Counted from the stretch's first letter, positions 8,241-17,388 are shown. The stretch is 64,000 nucleotides of DNA from Winogradskyella psychrotolerans (GCF_018860545.1 NZ_JAHKPN010000039.1:124001-188000); one strand, 5' to 3'. The notes: generated from the sequence alone by a model not told the origin. A program made the numbers and translations.

Positions 8241-9452
8241 ATGAAAGCATTATTCCTTATTTTAAAACTCATTGTTATTCTAATTCTTTTTGGTGGTTGT
8301 AGTTCTGAGGATTCAGATCAAGGAGAAGAAGTTGTAGATAGTTTAGTCGTATCTATGGTTTCGGTATTTTCGGCAAATGAAGAAACACAGTCTTTTAATG
8401 TGACGTCAAATATAGATTGGAGTATCGTTGATGATTCTAGTTGGATCACAACAACACCTTCAAGCGGAACAAATAATGCTGTTATAGATATTGCTGTAGA
8501 GGCCAACCCAACCTTTAATGACCGCTCCGGATTGGTTACTGTTCAGGCAGGTGATATATCTAGAGTTTTAATAGTTACACAAGAAGGATCAGAGGATACC
8601 TCAGGAAATTTAGACCCAAATAAAGCACCTTCAGAAAATTTTGATTTATCTACATGGAATTTAAGTGTGCCTTTAGATCAAGGTAATGGTACTGCAAGAA
8701 CTATAACTGTCAGTCAAATTAACAATGGTTATGAAAATGACGATTATTTTTATACTGCTGATGATGGAGGTATGGTCTTTAAATGTCCGGTCGATGGTTT
8801 TAGAACTTCTGAAAATACAAGCTATACGAGAGTAGAGTTACGGGAAATGCTTAGAGGAACAGACACGAGTATAAGTACACAAGGGGTTAATGAAAATAAC
8901 TGGGTTTTTGGCACTGCTCCCGTTGCAGACATAAATGCTGCGGCAGGTTATGATGGTGAAATGAATGCGACGCTTGCCGTAAACCATGTAACAACAACGG
9001 GTGATAATAGCCATTTAGGCAGATTGATTATCGGACAAATACATGCTAATGATGATGAACCGATCCGTTTATATTACAGAAAATTACCAAATAATACCTT
9101 AGGGTCTATTTATTTTGCCCATGAACCTACAGATGGAAATGGTGCGGAACAATGGTACGAAATGATAGGCTCTAGAAGTAACAGTGCATCTAATCCTGAA
9201 GACGGTATAGCGCTAAATGAAAAATTTAGCTACAGGATAAAAGTAGTTGGGGATGATTTAACGGTTACAATAATAAGAGATGGTAAGCCTGATGTTATTC
9301 ATACCGTAAATATGGTAAACAGTGGTTTTAATGTAGGTGGACAATACATGTACTTTAAAGCAGGGGTTTATCAAGCGAATAATTCTGGAGATGATGATGA
9401 TTACGCACAGGTAACTTTTTATGCTTTAGAAAAATCACACACTACAAATTAG
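8241..9452 (+). CDS. PL7 alginate lyase lipoprotein with BACON domain
   Basis: A 403-residue protein. The N-terminus is a lipoprotein signal with a lipobox ending at Cys20 (LFGGC) and an acidic Ser/Asp stretch after it, consistent with surface export in Bacteroidota. Residues about 35-118 are a BACON domain (FNVTSNIDWSI...SSWITTTPSSG). Residues about 130-400 are polysaccharide lyase family 7 with the three family motifs: RVELREML, QIH (in GQIHANDD) and YFKAGVYQ. It cleaves alginate by beta-elimination. QIH rather than QVH is usually linked to guluronate-containing substrates. No susCD pair is adjacent, so it stands outside a visible PUL. Confidence 0.93.
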   Translation: MKALFLILKLIVILILFGGCSSEDSDQGEEVVDSLVVSMVSVFSANEETQSFNVTSNIDWSIVDDSSWITTTPSSGTNNAVIDIAVEANPTFNDRSGLVTVQAGDISRVLIVTQEGSEDTSGNLDPNKAPSENFDLSTWNLSVPLDQGNGTARTITVSQINNGYENDDYFYTADDGGMVFKCPVDGFRTSENTSYTRVELREMLRGTDTSISTQGVNENNWVFGTAPVADINAAAGYDGEMNATLAVNHVTTTGDNSHLGRLIIGQIHANDDEPIRLYYRKLPNNTLGSIYFAHEPTDGNGAEQWYEMIGSRSNSASNPEDGIALNEKFSYRIKVVGDDLTVTIIRDGKPDVIHTVNMVNSGFNVGGQYMYFKAGVYQANNSGDDDDYAQVTFYALEKSHTTN

Positions 9453-9484
9453 TATATCCTTTTTTAAATACTTATAATAGCACA

Positions 9485-9895
9485 ATGCTTTCAAAGAAAA
9501 CAAAATACGGAATTAAGGCTTTGGTGTACCTAGCACGAGAGAAGGATAGGGTTCCTGTTCAAATTTCTACGATTTCGAAATCCGAGAATATTTCTCAAAA
9601 ATTCTTGGAAAGTATATTGTTGACTTTAAGAAAAAATGGTCTATTAGGTTCAAAAAAGGGCAAAGGAGGTGGCTATTATTTATTAAAGGATCCTAAAGAC
9701 ATTCAAATGACAACGGTAATGCGATTGTTAGAAGGTCCCATTGCTATGGTGCCTTGTGTGAGTTTAAATTTCTACGAAAAATGTGCGGACTGTATAGATG
9801 AAGAGGCTTGTGCGGTCAATAAATTAATGCTTAAAGTCCGAGATAATACACTAGAGATATTCCGAAATACGACACTAGCTGATTTGTGTAATTAG
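9485..9895 (+). CDS. Rrf2-family transcriptional regulator with four-cysteine cluster
   Basis: A 136-residue winged-helix repressor: MLSKKTKYGIKALVYLA at the start, recognition region ISQKFLESILLTLRKNGLL, and the wing GKGGGYYL. Cys91, Cys100, Cys103 and Cys109 cluster after helix 5. This resembles IscR/NsrR-type iron-sulfur ligands, though the number and spacing differ. Position directly before cysH and the sulfite reductase cluster suggests a CymR-like sulfur or cysteine sensor. Probable operators are at 9974-9994 and 10716-10735. The regulatory target is inference from context. Confidence 0.88.
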   Translation: MLSKKTKYGIKALVYLAREKDRVPVQISTISKSENISQKFLESILLTLRKNGLLGSKKGKGGGYYLLKDPKDIQMTTVMRLLEGPIAMVPCVSLNFYEKCADCIDEEACAVNKLMLKVRDNTLEIFRNTTLADLCN

Positions 9896-9958
9896 CAGAT
9901 TTCCATTTTTTATATTTTTTTTTTTGAAATAATTACCGCATTACTAGGAATAAATTTA

Positions 9959-9966
9959 TATGTTTG
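9959..9966 (+). promoter_or_regulatory. cysH promoter -7 box
   Basis: TATGTTTG matches TAnnTTTG. The operator-like motif starts 8 nt downstream, so a bound repressor would cover the transcription start. Confidence 0.55.
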
Positions 9967-9973
9967 CATTACT

Positions 9974-9994
9974 CTACTAAATCTATAGGGTTTA
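9974..9994 (+). promoter_or_regulatory. Putative Rrf2 operator, copy 1 (before cysH)
   Basis: CTACTAAATCTATAGGGTTTA. It is nearly identical to the copy at 10716-10735 (CTATTAAATCTATAGGGTTA). It has partial dyad symmetry of the form CCTAT-N7-ATAGG, and it lies just downstream of the -7 box. Confidence 0.6.
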
Positions 9995-10033
9995 AAGATT
10001 GGGTGATTAATAGCGAATTATGAATAGCATAAA

Positions 10034-10663
10034 ATGGGGAAGATGATAAATATTGATATAGACCATTGGAATAAAAAATTGAAAGATAAAACTCCAATTG
10101 AAATTGCAGAATGGGCATTGACACTATCTGAGAATAGAATTGTAACAACCAGTTTTGGAATTTATTCTTCCGTTTTATTAAGCACAATGTCTAAACTCGA
10201 TAAAGATATTAGAGTCGTTTGGTGTGATACTTTATACAACCAACCGAGCACTTACGAGCATGCTTCTCATCTCATTGATAAATACAAACTTAATATTTTG
10301 AAATATCAGAGTTTATATACCAAAGAAGAAATTGATTCTACCATTGGCTTACCAAATTTAGAAGATGACAATCATGCTATTTTTTCGGAGGCTGTAAAAC
10401 TAGAGCCTTTTAGACGTGCTTTAAAAGAGCAGAATCCAGATATATGGTTTACCAACATTAGAGTAAGACAAACAGAATATAGAGACAAGAAAGATATTTT
10501 AAGTTTTAGCAAAGATGGTATTTTAAAGGTGAGTCCATTTTACTATTGGAGTGATACGGATTTAGACGCCTATATAGAAGCGCACCAACTCGAAAAAAAT
10601 AGTGATTATTTCGATCCTATAAAAGCACTTCTCAATAGAGAGTGTGGGATACACTTTCAGTAA
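10034..10663 (+). CDS. cysH: Phosphoadenosine phosphosulfate reductase
   Basis: A 209-residue cytosolic enzyme reducing PAPS to sulfite with thioredoxin. The family P-loop-like TTSFGIYSSVLL, the IWFTNIRVRQTEYRD segment, and the C-terminal catalytic ECGIHF (ECGLH motif) are present. The paired cysteines that bind the 4Fe-4S cluster of APS reductases are missing, so PAPS is the more likely substrate. It begins with MGKMINID; the Met three codons on could also be the start. cysD/cysN for sulfate activation are not in this window. Confidence 0.9.
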   Translation: MGKMINIDIDHWNKKLKDKTPIEIAEWALTLSENRIVTTSFGIYSSVLLSTMSKLDKDIRVVWCDTLYNQPSTYEHASHLIDKYKLNILKYQSLYTKEEIDSTIGLPNLEDDNHAIFSEAVKLEPFRRALKEQNPDIWFTNIRVRQTEYRDKKDILSFSKDGILKVSPFYYWSDTDLDAYIEAHQLEKNSDYFDPIKALLNRECGIHFQ

Positions 10664-10715
10664 AAAAATATAAAAGTAAAGGTTATAAATACCTCAATAA
10701 ACGCGTTTAATTATC

Positions 10716-10735
10716 CTATTAAATCTATAGGGTTA
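10716..10735 (+). promoter_or_regulatory. Putative Rrf2 operator, copy 2 (before sulfite reductase)
   Basis: CTATTAAATCTATAGGGTTA repeats the motif seen before cysH and is preceded by a C, giving CCTAT-N7-ATAGG dyad symmetry. It ends 14 nt before the reductase ATG. Confidence 0.6.
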
Positions 10736-10749
10736 ATATAATTAAGATT

Positions 10750-12837
10750 ATGCAAAGTTTTAGAACAGAATTAGAAAATCCGGTAGTAGAAAAAGATATC
10801 CTTGATTTAGCCAATAAAATTGAGCTCTTTCAAAATGGAAAAATTGATGAAGAAAAATTCAGAAGTCTACGTTTAGCCAGAGGTATTTATGGTCAACGCC
10901 AAGAAGGTGTGCAAATGATTAGAATCAAATTGCCTTATGGTAAAGTATTGAGTCATCAATTGCGTCGTATTGCGGAAGTCTCTGATGAATATTCTAGAAG
11001 TCGATTACATATTACAACCCGTCAGGATATTCAAATTCACTATGTGGATATTAATAGAACTCCAGAATTATGGGCAGAATTAGAACGTGATGATGTTACC
11101 ATTAGAGAAGCTTGTGGCAACACTGTAAGAAATGTTACCGCAAGTGAAACGGCAGGAATTGATATTAACGAACCCTTTGATGTGTCTCCGTATGCAGATG
11201 GTATATTCAAATTCTTTTTACGGAATTCTGTGTGCCAAGAAATGGGACGAAAATTTAAAGTGTCTTTTTCGGCATCAGATGAAGATACAGGATTGTCTTA
11301 CATGCACGATTTAGGTTTTATCGCCAAAATTGAAAATGGAATTAAAGGCTTTAAAGTGATGCTTGGTGGTGGTTTAGGATCACAGCCTAGACATGCCGAT
11401 TTGTTTTACGAATTTCTTCCTTCAGACAAAATCATTCCTTTAATGGAGGGGGTTTTAAGAGTTTTTGATCGGTATGGTGAACGAAAAAGTAGAGCTAAAG
11501 CACGATTAAAATTCTTAATAAAAGATATCGGTTTAGAGGCATTTAAGCAATTGGTAGAGGAGGAACAAAACGCAATAGAATTCAAAACAGTTGCAATTGA
11601 CACTGCTAATTATACGGTTTCAAAACCAGTTTCTGTAACAGCACCACAAGTCGCGATTAAAAATACAGAAGCGTATAACTTATGGAAATCTACGAATGTA
11701 ATTCCTCAAAAACAAGATGGCTATGTCGCCATCGGAATTAAAGTTTTACTCGGGGATTTCTACACAGATAAAGCACGTTTGTTAGCGGATTTGGTAGAGC
11801 ACTATGCTGCTGGTGAAATTAGATTAAGCTTGCGTCAAAATATTTTAATTCCTTTTGTAAAAGAAGATTTATTACCGTTTTTCTACACCGAATTAGAAAA
11901 ATTGGGCTTTGTTGAAGCTGGTTATAATAAAGCAGTCGATATCACAGCATGTCCAGGAACAGATACTTGTAATTTAGGAATTTCGAGTAGTACAGGAATT
12001 GCAGAAGAATTGGAGCGCGTTATTAAAGCTGAGTATCCACAATATTTAGAAAATTCAGACTTAGTCATAAAAATTAGTGGCTGCATGAATGCTTGCGGAC
12101 AACACAATATGGCAAATATTGGTTTTCAAGGGATGTCAATTCGGACAAAAGATAAATTAGTAGCTCCTGCCTTACAAGTGCTTTTAGGTGGTGGAAATTT
12201 AGGAAATGGTAAGGCGTATTTTGCAGATAAAGTGGTAAAAGTACCAAGCAAAAGAGGACCAGAAGCGTTAAGAAGAATCTTGAATGATTTTGAAGGAAAT
12301 GCCAACGGACAATTGTTTGTGGATTACTATAAAGAGAAAGGTGAAAAGTATTTTTATCAATTGCTTACAGATCTATCTGATGTAGAAAACCTAACTCAAG
12401 ATGACTTTATAGATTGGGGAACCAATGAGCAATATGTAAAGGCTATAGGCATTGGTGAATGTGCAGGCGTTGTTATTGATTTAATTGCCACGCTTTTTTT
12501 GGAAAGCGATGAAAAAATTGAAGAAGCAAAAGACGCTTTCACTAATAAAGTGTATTCAGGTGCTATTTATGAAGCGTATCGCTCTATGGTAAATTCGGCA
12601 AAAGCTATTTTACTTTCAGAAAACATAAAAACAAATACCCAAGCTGGCATCATAAAACAATTCGATGAACTTTTTGTAGAAACGCATAAAATAGAATTAG
12701 GAACTTCATTTTCGGATCTCATTTATCAAATCAAAGTATTTCCACCAACCGAGGATTTTGCAAACAATTATATAACTACCGCGCAACAATTTTTAAAAAG
12801 TGTAAGAGCTTTTAGAGAAAAACAAGTTGCGGCTTAA
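10750..12837 (+). CDS. Ferredoxin-dependent sulfite (nitrite) reductase with C-terminal HEPN domain
   Basis: A 695-residue siroheme enzyme reducing sulfite to sulfide with six electrons. Two ferredoxin-like/siroheme modules are visible. The cluster ligands are Cys401 and Cys407 (CPGTDTC) and Cys445 and Cys449 (GCMNACG). The HITTRQDIQIHYV and LSLRQNILIPF segments are the siroheme-binding repeats. Residues about 570-690 (AYRSMVNSAKAILLSENI onward) form an all-helical HEPN-like tail, absent in E. coli CysI. Flanking cysH, siroheme genes and ferredoxin reductase favour sulfite over nitrite. Confidence 0.9.
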   Translation: MQSFRTELENPVVEKDILDLANKIELFQNGKIDEEKFRSLRLARGIYGQRQEGVQMIRIKLPYGKVLSHQLRRIAEVSDEYSRSRLHITTRQDIQIHYVDINRTPELWAELERDDVTIREACGNTVRNVTASETAGIDINEPFDVSPYADGIFKFFLRNSVCQEMGRKFKVSFSASDEDTGLSYMHDLGFIAKIENGIKGFKVMLGGGLGSQPRHADLFYEFLPSDKIIPLMEGVLRVFDRYGERKSRAKARLKFLIKDIGLEAFKQLVEEEQNAIEFKTVAIDTANYTVSKPVSVTAPQVAIKNTEAYNLWKSTNVIPQKQDGYVAIGIKVLLGDFYTDKARLLADLVEHYAAGEIRLSLRQNILIPFVKEDLLPFFYTELEKLGFVEAGYNKAVDITACPGTDTCNLGISSSTGIAEELERVIKAEYPQYLENSDLVIKISGCMNACGQHNMANIGFQGMSIRTKDKLVAPALQVLLGGGNLGNGKAYFADKVVKVPSKRGPEALRRILNDFEGNANGQLFVDYYKEKGEKYFYQLLTDLSDVENLTQDDFIDWGTNEQYVKAIGIGECAGVVIDLIATLFLESDEKIEEAKDAFTNKVYSGAIYEAYRSMVNSAKAILLSENIKTNTQAGIIKQFDELFVETHKIELGTSFSDLIYQIKVFPPTEDFANNYITTAQQFLKSVRAFREKQVAA

Positions 12838-12847
12838 CACTAAAATT

Positions 12848-13627
12848 ATGACACCAAGATTAACCATCGTAGGAGCAGGACCAGGAGATGCAGATTTAAT
12901 TACTGTAAAGGCAATTAAAGCCATAAAATCTGCCAACGTCATTATGTACGATGCGCTTGTGAATGCCGAATTGTTAGAATACGCAGCTCCAAATACGGAA
13001 TTGATTTTTGTGGGGAAACGAAAAGGGTGCTATGCGTATCAACAAAATCAAATCAACGAATTAATAGTACAACGTGCTTTACGGTTTGGTCATGTGGTGC
13101 GTTTAAAAGGTGGTGACCCATTTATCTTTGGTCGTGGAGCAGAGGAGTTAGATTATGCCAAAGCATACGCTATTGAAGTGGCCGTTGTTCCTGGGATTTC
13201 GTCTTCAGCTGCAGTACCAGCATATCAAGGAATTCCATTGACCAAGCGCAATGCTTCAGAAAGTTTTTGGGTGATTACTGGCACTACAAAATCGCATCAA
13301 ATTTCAAGTGATATTGCCTTAGCTGCAAAATCAACTGCGACCGTCGTTATTTTAATGGGAATGAGTAAACTTTCAGAAATTGTACAAATTTTTTCTAATG
13401 AAGGAAAGGCTGAAACAGCTGTGGCCATTATTCAAAATGGAACAAGACCAAACGAAAACGTAGGTATTGGTAACATATCCAATATAGAGTCTATTGTTGA
13501 AGAACAGCAACTTTCAAATCCTGCAATTATTATCATCGGTGAAGTGGTTAATCAACGTGTAGACCTTACTGATATTTATACGAAGGCCGATTTAGCTCAG
13601 TATAATGTACATAAAAAAATAGCATAA
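12848..13627 (+). CDS. cobA: Uroporphyrinogen-III C-methyltransferase
   Basis: A 259-residue SAM-dependent enzyme making precorrin-2, the first step to siroheme needed by the preceding reductase. Family motifs: VGAGPGDADLITVKA, GKRKGCYAYQQNQIN, VVRLKGGDPFIFGRGAEE and VVPGISSSAAVPAYQGIPLT. The start MTPRLTIVG at 12848 fits the family. An earlier in-frame ATG at 12827 would overlap the reductase and add seven unrelated residues. The gap to the reductase stop is 10 nt, so it is one operon. Confidence 0.95.
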   Translation: MTPRLTIVGAGPGDADLITVKAIKAIKSANVIMYDALVNAELLEYAAPNTELIFVGKRKGCYAYQQNQINELIVQRALRFGHVVRLKGGDPFIFGRGAEELDYAKAYAIEVAVVPGISSSAAVPAYQGIPLTKRNASESFWVITGTTKSHQISSDIALAAKSTATVVILMGMSKLSEIVQIFSNEGKAETAVAIIQNGTRPNENVGIGNISNIESIVEEQQLSNPAIIIIGEVVNQRVDLTDIYTKADLAQYNVHKKIA

Positions 13628-13629
13628 CA

Positions 13630-14208
13630 ATGGAACGGAATAATTTGTATCCCATTTTTTTAAAAGTTAAACAGCTTAACGTATTGATTATTGGAGGTGG
13701 TTATGTCGCTGAAGAGAAATTGACGTTTCTGTTAAAATCGAGTCCAGATGCCAACGTGACTATGGTAGCTCCAATGTATAGAGAAGGTACTATAGAGATT
13801 GCAAATACTGGAAACGTAAATAGAATTACGGATACTTATAACATCCATTATTTAAAAGGCCATCATATTGTTATTGCAACAACAGATTGTCCTGAAATCA
13901 ATGTAAACATATACGAAGATTGCCGAGCACAAGACAAATTGGTTAACGTGGCAGATAATCCACCATATTGCGATTTTTATATGGGAGGCATCGTCACCAA
14001 AGGCAATGTGAAAGTGGCCATTTCTACCAACGGAAAATCGCCAACAACAGCAAAACGCTTACGTCAGTTTTTTGAAGATGTCCTACCAGAAAATATAGAT
14101 GATTTAGTAAAGAATCTCAATATATACAGAAAAACAATAAAAGGAGACTTTGAAGAGAAAGTCGAAAAGTTAAACGAATTCACTAAAGGTTTAGTCGAAA
14201 AAATATAG
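13630..14208 (+). CDS. Precorrin-2 dehydrogenase / sirohydrochlorin ferrochelatase (CysG N-domain type)
   Basis: A 192-residue NAD-dependent protein that oxidises precorrin-2 to sirohydrochlorin and may insert iron, completing siroheme. It shows the family start LYPIFLKVKQLNVLIIGGG, a Rossmann glycine motif, then NPPYCDFYMGGIVTKGNVKVAISTNGKSP. It corresponds to the N-terminal half of E. coli CysG, with the methyltransferase half encoded by the preceding cobA. It begins 2 nt after cobA, indicating tight coupling. Confidence 0.93.
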   Translation: MERNNLYPIFLKVKQLNVLIIGGGYVAEEKLTFLLKSSPDANVTMVAPMYREGTIEIANTGNVNRITDTYNIHYLKGHHIVIATTDCPEINVNIYEDCRAQDKLVNVADNPPYCDFYMGGIVTKGNVKVAISTNGKSPTTAKRLRQFFEDVLPENIDDLVKNLNIYRKTIKGDFEEKVEKLNEFTKGLVEKI

Positions 14209-14211
14209 ATT

Positions 14212-15261
14212 ATGATTAAAACAGATATACTTATAATAGGAGCAGGACCAACGGGTTTATTTACAGTATTTGAAGCCGGATTGTTAAAATTAAAGTGCCA
14301 TTTAATTGACGCATTGCCACAACCTGGAGGTCAGTGCTCCGAATTATATCCTAAAAAACCAATTTATGATATTCCTGGGTTTCCTGAGATTTTGGCAGGT
14401 GATTTAACCTCGAATTTATTGGAGCAAGGCAAACAGTTTCAACCTGGTTTTACCTTAGGAGAACGTGCAGAAACAATAGAGAAATTAGAAGATGGTAGTT
14501 TTATTGTTACAACCAATAAAGGGAGGCAACACCATGCTCCAATTATTGCAATTGCAGGAGGATTAGGAAGTTTTGAACCAAGAAAACCACAATTGGAAAA
14601 TATTGATGCGTATGAAGACAAAGGATTAGCTTACTTTATTAAAGATCCAGAAGTGTATCGTGATAAAAAAGTAGTCATAGCAGGAGGGGGAGACTCTGCC
14701 TTAGACTGGAGTGTTTTCTTGGCTGATGTGGCTTCCGAGGTCACATTAGTGCACAGGCGAAATGAATTTAGAGGTGCTTTAGATTCCGTAGAACGTGTGC
14801 AAGAATTAAAATTGATTAATAAAATAAACATCATAACTCCTGCAGAAATTACGGCCATTCACGGTGAGGATAAAATTGAAGGGGTTTCAGTGACTAAAGA
14901 TGGTGAAACTAAAATTTTAGAAGCTGATGCGTTTATTCCATTATTCGGGTTGTCTCCAAAATTAGGTCCCATAGGCAACTGGGGACTCGAGATTGAAAAG
15001 AATGCGATTAAGGTAGATACTATAGATTATCAAACTAATATTCCTGGAATTTATGCTATAGGAGACGTCAATACCTATGAGGGAAAACTAAAACTCATAC
15101 TTTGTGGTTTTCACGAAGCAACCTTAATGTGCCAATCCGCATATAAACGACTAAATCCTGGAAAGAAATTTGTTTTAAAATATACGACCGTAAGTGGCAT
15201 AAATGGTTTTGATGGGTCAAGAAAAGAATCACCAAAAGCCGTAGTAAAAGCGATTGTGTAA
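14212..15261 (+). CDS. Ferredoxin-NADP+ reductase, YumC (thioredoxin-reductase-like) type
   Basis: A 349-residue flavoprotein. The FAD motif GAGPTGLFTVFEAG is at residues 9-22, PQPGGQCSELYPKKPIYDIPG follows, and the NADP motif GGGDSALDWSVFLA is mid-protein. There is no CxxC redox pair, which separates it from thioredoxin reductase. It starts 3 nt after the precorrin-2 dehydrogenase and is the last gene of the cluster. The likely role is to reduce the ferredoxin that feeds sulfite reductase; this is inference from context. Confidence 0.9.
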   Translation: MIKTDILIIGAGPTGLFTVFEAGLLKLKCHLIDALPQPGGQCSELYPKKPIYDIPGFPEILAGDLTSNLLEQGKQFQPGFTLGERAETIEKLEDGSFIVTTNKGRQHHAPIIAIAGGLGSFEPRKPQLENIDAYEDKGLAYFIKDPEVYRDKKVVIAGGGDSALDWSVFLADVASEVTLVHRRNEFRGALDSVERVQELKLINKINIITPAEITAIHGEDKIEGVSVTKDGETKILEADAFIPLFGLSPKLGPIGNWGLEIEKNAIKVDTIDYQTNIPGIYAIGDVNTYEGKLKLILCGFHEATLMCQSAYKRLNPGKKFVLKYTTVSGINGFDGSRKESPKAVVKAIV

Positions 15262-15395
15262 TAAAGATAATGCTAATTTATATTTCTAAATTTTTACGTT
15301 TTGGAGATTAATTAGATAACTATTTCTTAGGTTTTAATTAACAAAAGAATAGTCAATTAATTTAATCTTTGCACTGTATTATTAAGCCCTTAATC

Positions 15396-15491
15396 ATGAA
15401 ATTAATAAATAAGTATAAATCAGATTTTAAATTTGTGTTACAGCTTTTAGTGTTGACTGCTATATCATTAATTGCCACTTTATTTATATAA
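15396..15491 (+). CDS. Possible 31-residue single-helix membrane peptide
   Basis: An ATG-initiated frame with a basic start (MKLINKYKSDFKF) followed by one hydrophobic helix ending at the stop. An AATCTTTG box lies about 25 nt upstream. It occupies the otherwise empty 15262-15556 gap. No homologue is recognised and chance is possible. Confidence 0.3.
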   Translation: MKLINKYKSDFKFVLQLLVLTAISLIATLFI

Positions 15492-15532
15492 AGTCTTGTG
15501 GGCTATTTCAATAGCTAATTGTAATTATTGAC

Positions 15533-15540
15533 TATTTTTG
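15533..15540 (+). promoter_or_regulatory. -7 box for the lipid A deacylase-like gene
   Basis: TATTTTTG matches TAnnTTTG and lies 16 nt upstream of the ATG. Confidence 0.5.
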
Positions 15541-15556
15541 CAGCTTAATAATTGCC

Positions 15557-16648
15557 ATGCGAAATCTTTTATGTGCCGTTTTATTACTAATGTCTATAGT
15601 GTTCTATGGGCAAGAAAAAAAGCATAGCTCGTATTTTGATCTCAATTATTTTGGTGGCAATATAGCACTTCACAACAACAGTATTCTTCACTTAATTAAA
15701 GGTCATCCTGAAGGTTTTATTTTTAGCTGGAATAAAAAAACTTATGGAAACGAAGCTTGGGAACAACGCTTTAATTATCCAGATTATGGTGCCTCATTAT
15801 CATATCAAGATTTAAAAAATGAAACATTAGGAAACCTCATTGGTCTCTATGCACATTATAATTTCTATTTTCTTAAGCGAAATTTAATGTTGCGTATTGG
15901 ACAAGGATTAGCATATTCTAGCAATCCATATGATAAAATTGAAAACCCTAAAAATATAGCTTTTGGTTCCGATATTTTGAGTTCCACCTATATGATGATT
16001 AATTACAAAAAAGACCGCATTATTAATCGTTTTGGTTTGCAAACAGGTTTGTCGTTAATTCATTATTCTAATGCTAATTTTAGAGCACCAAATACTAGTG
16101 TCAATACAATTGCAATTAATTTGGGCGTAACGTATCAGTTAGATGCTGAAGATCCTGAATTGCTAAAATCTACTGCTAACGAAAAGTTCACCGAAAACGT
16201 AAAATTTAATCTGGCGTTCAGATCAGGAATCAATGAAAGCGATGTGATTGGTTCTGGACAGTTTCCGTTTTATGTGGTGTCTGCTTATGCCGATAAACGA
16301 TTAAGTCATGCAAGTGCAATTCAATTTGGAGCCGATGTGTTTTTCTCAAACTTCTTAAAGGAATTAATTTACTACCAATCCGTCTCGCTACCAGAAGAAA
16401 ATGTTAGCGGAGATGAAGATCACAAACGTGTTGGACTTTTTGCAGGGCATGAATTATTTATAAATCGAATGTCCGTTGAAACGCAATTAGGCTATTACGT
16501 ATATTATCCTTTTGATTTTGAAGGAAGAACCTATATTAGAATTGGTTTAAAACGGTATTTTGGTGAAAACCTTTTTGGATCAATAACGTTGAAATCTCAT
16601 GGGGCAAAAGCAGAAGCTGTAGAATTCGGAATAGGGGTAAGATTATGA
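15557..16648 (+). CDS. Acyloxyacyl hydrolase / PagL-like lipid A deacylase
   Basis: A 363-residue outer membrane beta-barrel candidate with signal peptide (residues 1-18, ending FYGQ). Alternating aromatic/polar strands run throughout, and the C-terminus is an aromatic-free GIGVRL strand. HYSNAN at residues 169-174 matches the PagL catalytic His-x-Ser-Asn signature (His169, Ser171). PagL removes a 3-O acyl chain from lipid A. The protein is about twice the size of Pseudomonas PagL, as in other Bacteroidota members. It overlaps the next gene by 4 nt (ATGA), so the two are translationally coupled. Confidence 0.75.
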   Translation: MRNLLCAVLLLMSIVFYGQEKKHSSYFDLNYFGGNIALHNNSILHLIKGHPEGFIFSWNKKTYGNEAWEQRFNYPDYGASLSYQDLKNETLGNLIGLYAHYNFYFLKRNLMLRIGQGLAYSSNPYDKIENPKNIAFGSDILSSTYMMINYKKDRIINRFGLQTGLSLIHYSNANFRAPNTSVNTIAINLGVTYQLDAEDPELLKSTANEKFTENVKFNLAFRSGINESDVIGSGQFPFYVVSAYADKRLSHASAIQFGADVFFSNFLKELIYYQSVSLPEENVSGDEDHKRVGLFAGHELFINRMSVETQLGYYVYYPFDFEGRTYIRIGLKRYFGENLFGSITLKSHGAKAEAVEFGIGVRL

Positions 16649-17388
16649 GAAAATTAGTTTACATATTTACAGTATTGCTATTCGCTTGTAGTAGCAAAGA
16701 TGCTAACGATTGTTTTCAAACATCAGGAAGCATCATTCAAGAAGGAGTTCCTGTGACTAGTTTTGATCGTATTCTTGTGCATAGAGATATTGAATTAATT
16801 ATTAAAGAAGCACCCAATTATAAAGTCCTTATAGAAACTGGGGAAAATCTAATGAATGATGTAAAGGTCGAAGTTTTAGATGATCAATTGGTGTTAATAG
16901 ATCGTAATTCTTGTAATTACACAAGAGATTATGGCATTACCAAAATTTTTGTTGAAACTCCAACACTTACAGAAATAAGAACATCTACCCAATATGATAT
17001 TTCATCTGATGGTGTTTTAAATTTTGATATACTAAACTTGCTTTCTGAAGATTATAGTGAAGCAAGCGAGTTTACCGTTGGGGATTTTAGGCTTTCTATC
17101 AATTCTGAAGCCCTAAATATTGAATCTAATAATCTGTCATTTTATTATATAAATGGTACAGTAGATAATTTATATGTTGGGTTTTATGCAGGTGCTGGTC
17201 GTTTTGAAGGTGACAATTTAATAGCGCAACATGTTCATGTTTTTCATCGTGGCAGTAATGATATGGTTGTGAATCCGCAACAAACCTTAACGGGTAAACT
17301 TTATGGTACAGGGGATTTAATTTCTATTAATGAACCACCAACAGTAGATGTTGAACGTTTTTATACGGGTGAATTGCATTTTGATTAA
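16645..17388 (+). CDS. Lipoprotein with head GIN (DUF2807) domain
   Basis: A 247-residue lipoprotein with its lipobox at residues 11-15 (LLFAC, acylated Cys15). The body is the repetitive beta-solenoid-like DUF2807 fold: FDRILVHRDIELIIKEAPNYKVLIETGENL near the N-terminus (shown in the family as adhesin-like strands), ending with LTGKLYGTGDLISI. Function of the family is unknown; it is common in Bacteroidota cell envelopes. Overlap with the deacylase gene suggests a shared outer membrane role. Confidence 0.8.
   Translation: MRKLVYIFTVLLFACSSKDANDCFQTSGSIIQEGVPVTSFDRILVHRDIELIIKEAPNYKVLIETGENLMNDVKVEVLDDQLVLIDRNSCNYTRDYGITKIFVETPTLTEIRTSTQYDISSDGVLNFDILNLLSEDYSEASEFTVGDFRLSINSEALNIESNNLSFYYINGTVDNLYVGFYAGAGRFEGDNLIAQHVHVFHRGSNDMVVNPQQTLTGKLYGTGDLISINEPPTVDVERFYTGELHFD

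Noticed and set aside
10034..10663. APS reductase rather than PAPS reductase
   Set aside because: The paired-cysteine cluster motif of APS reductases is absent.
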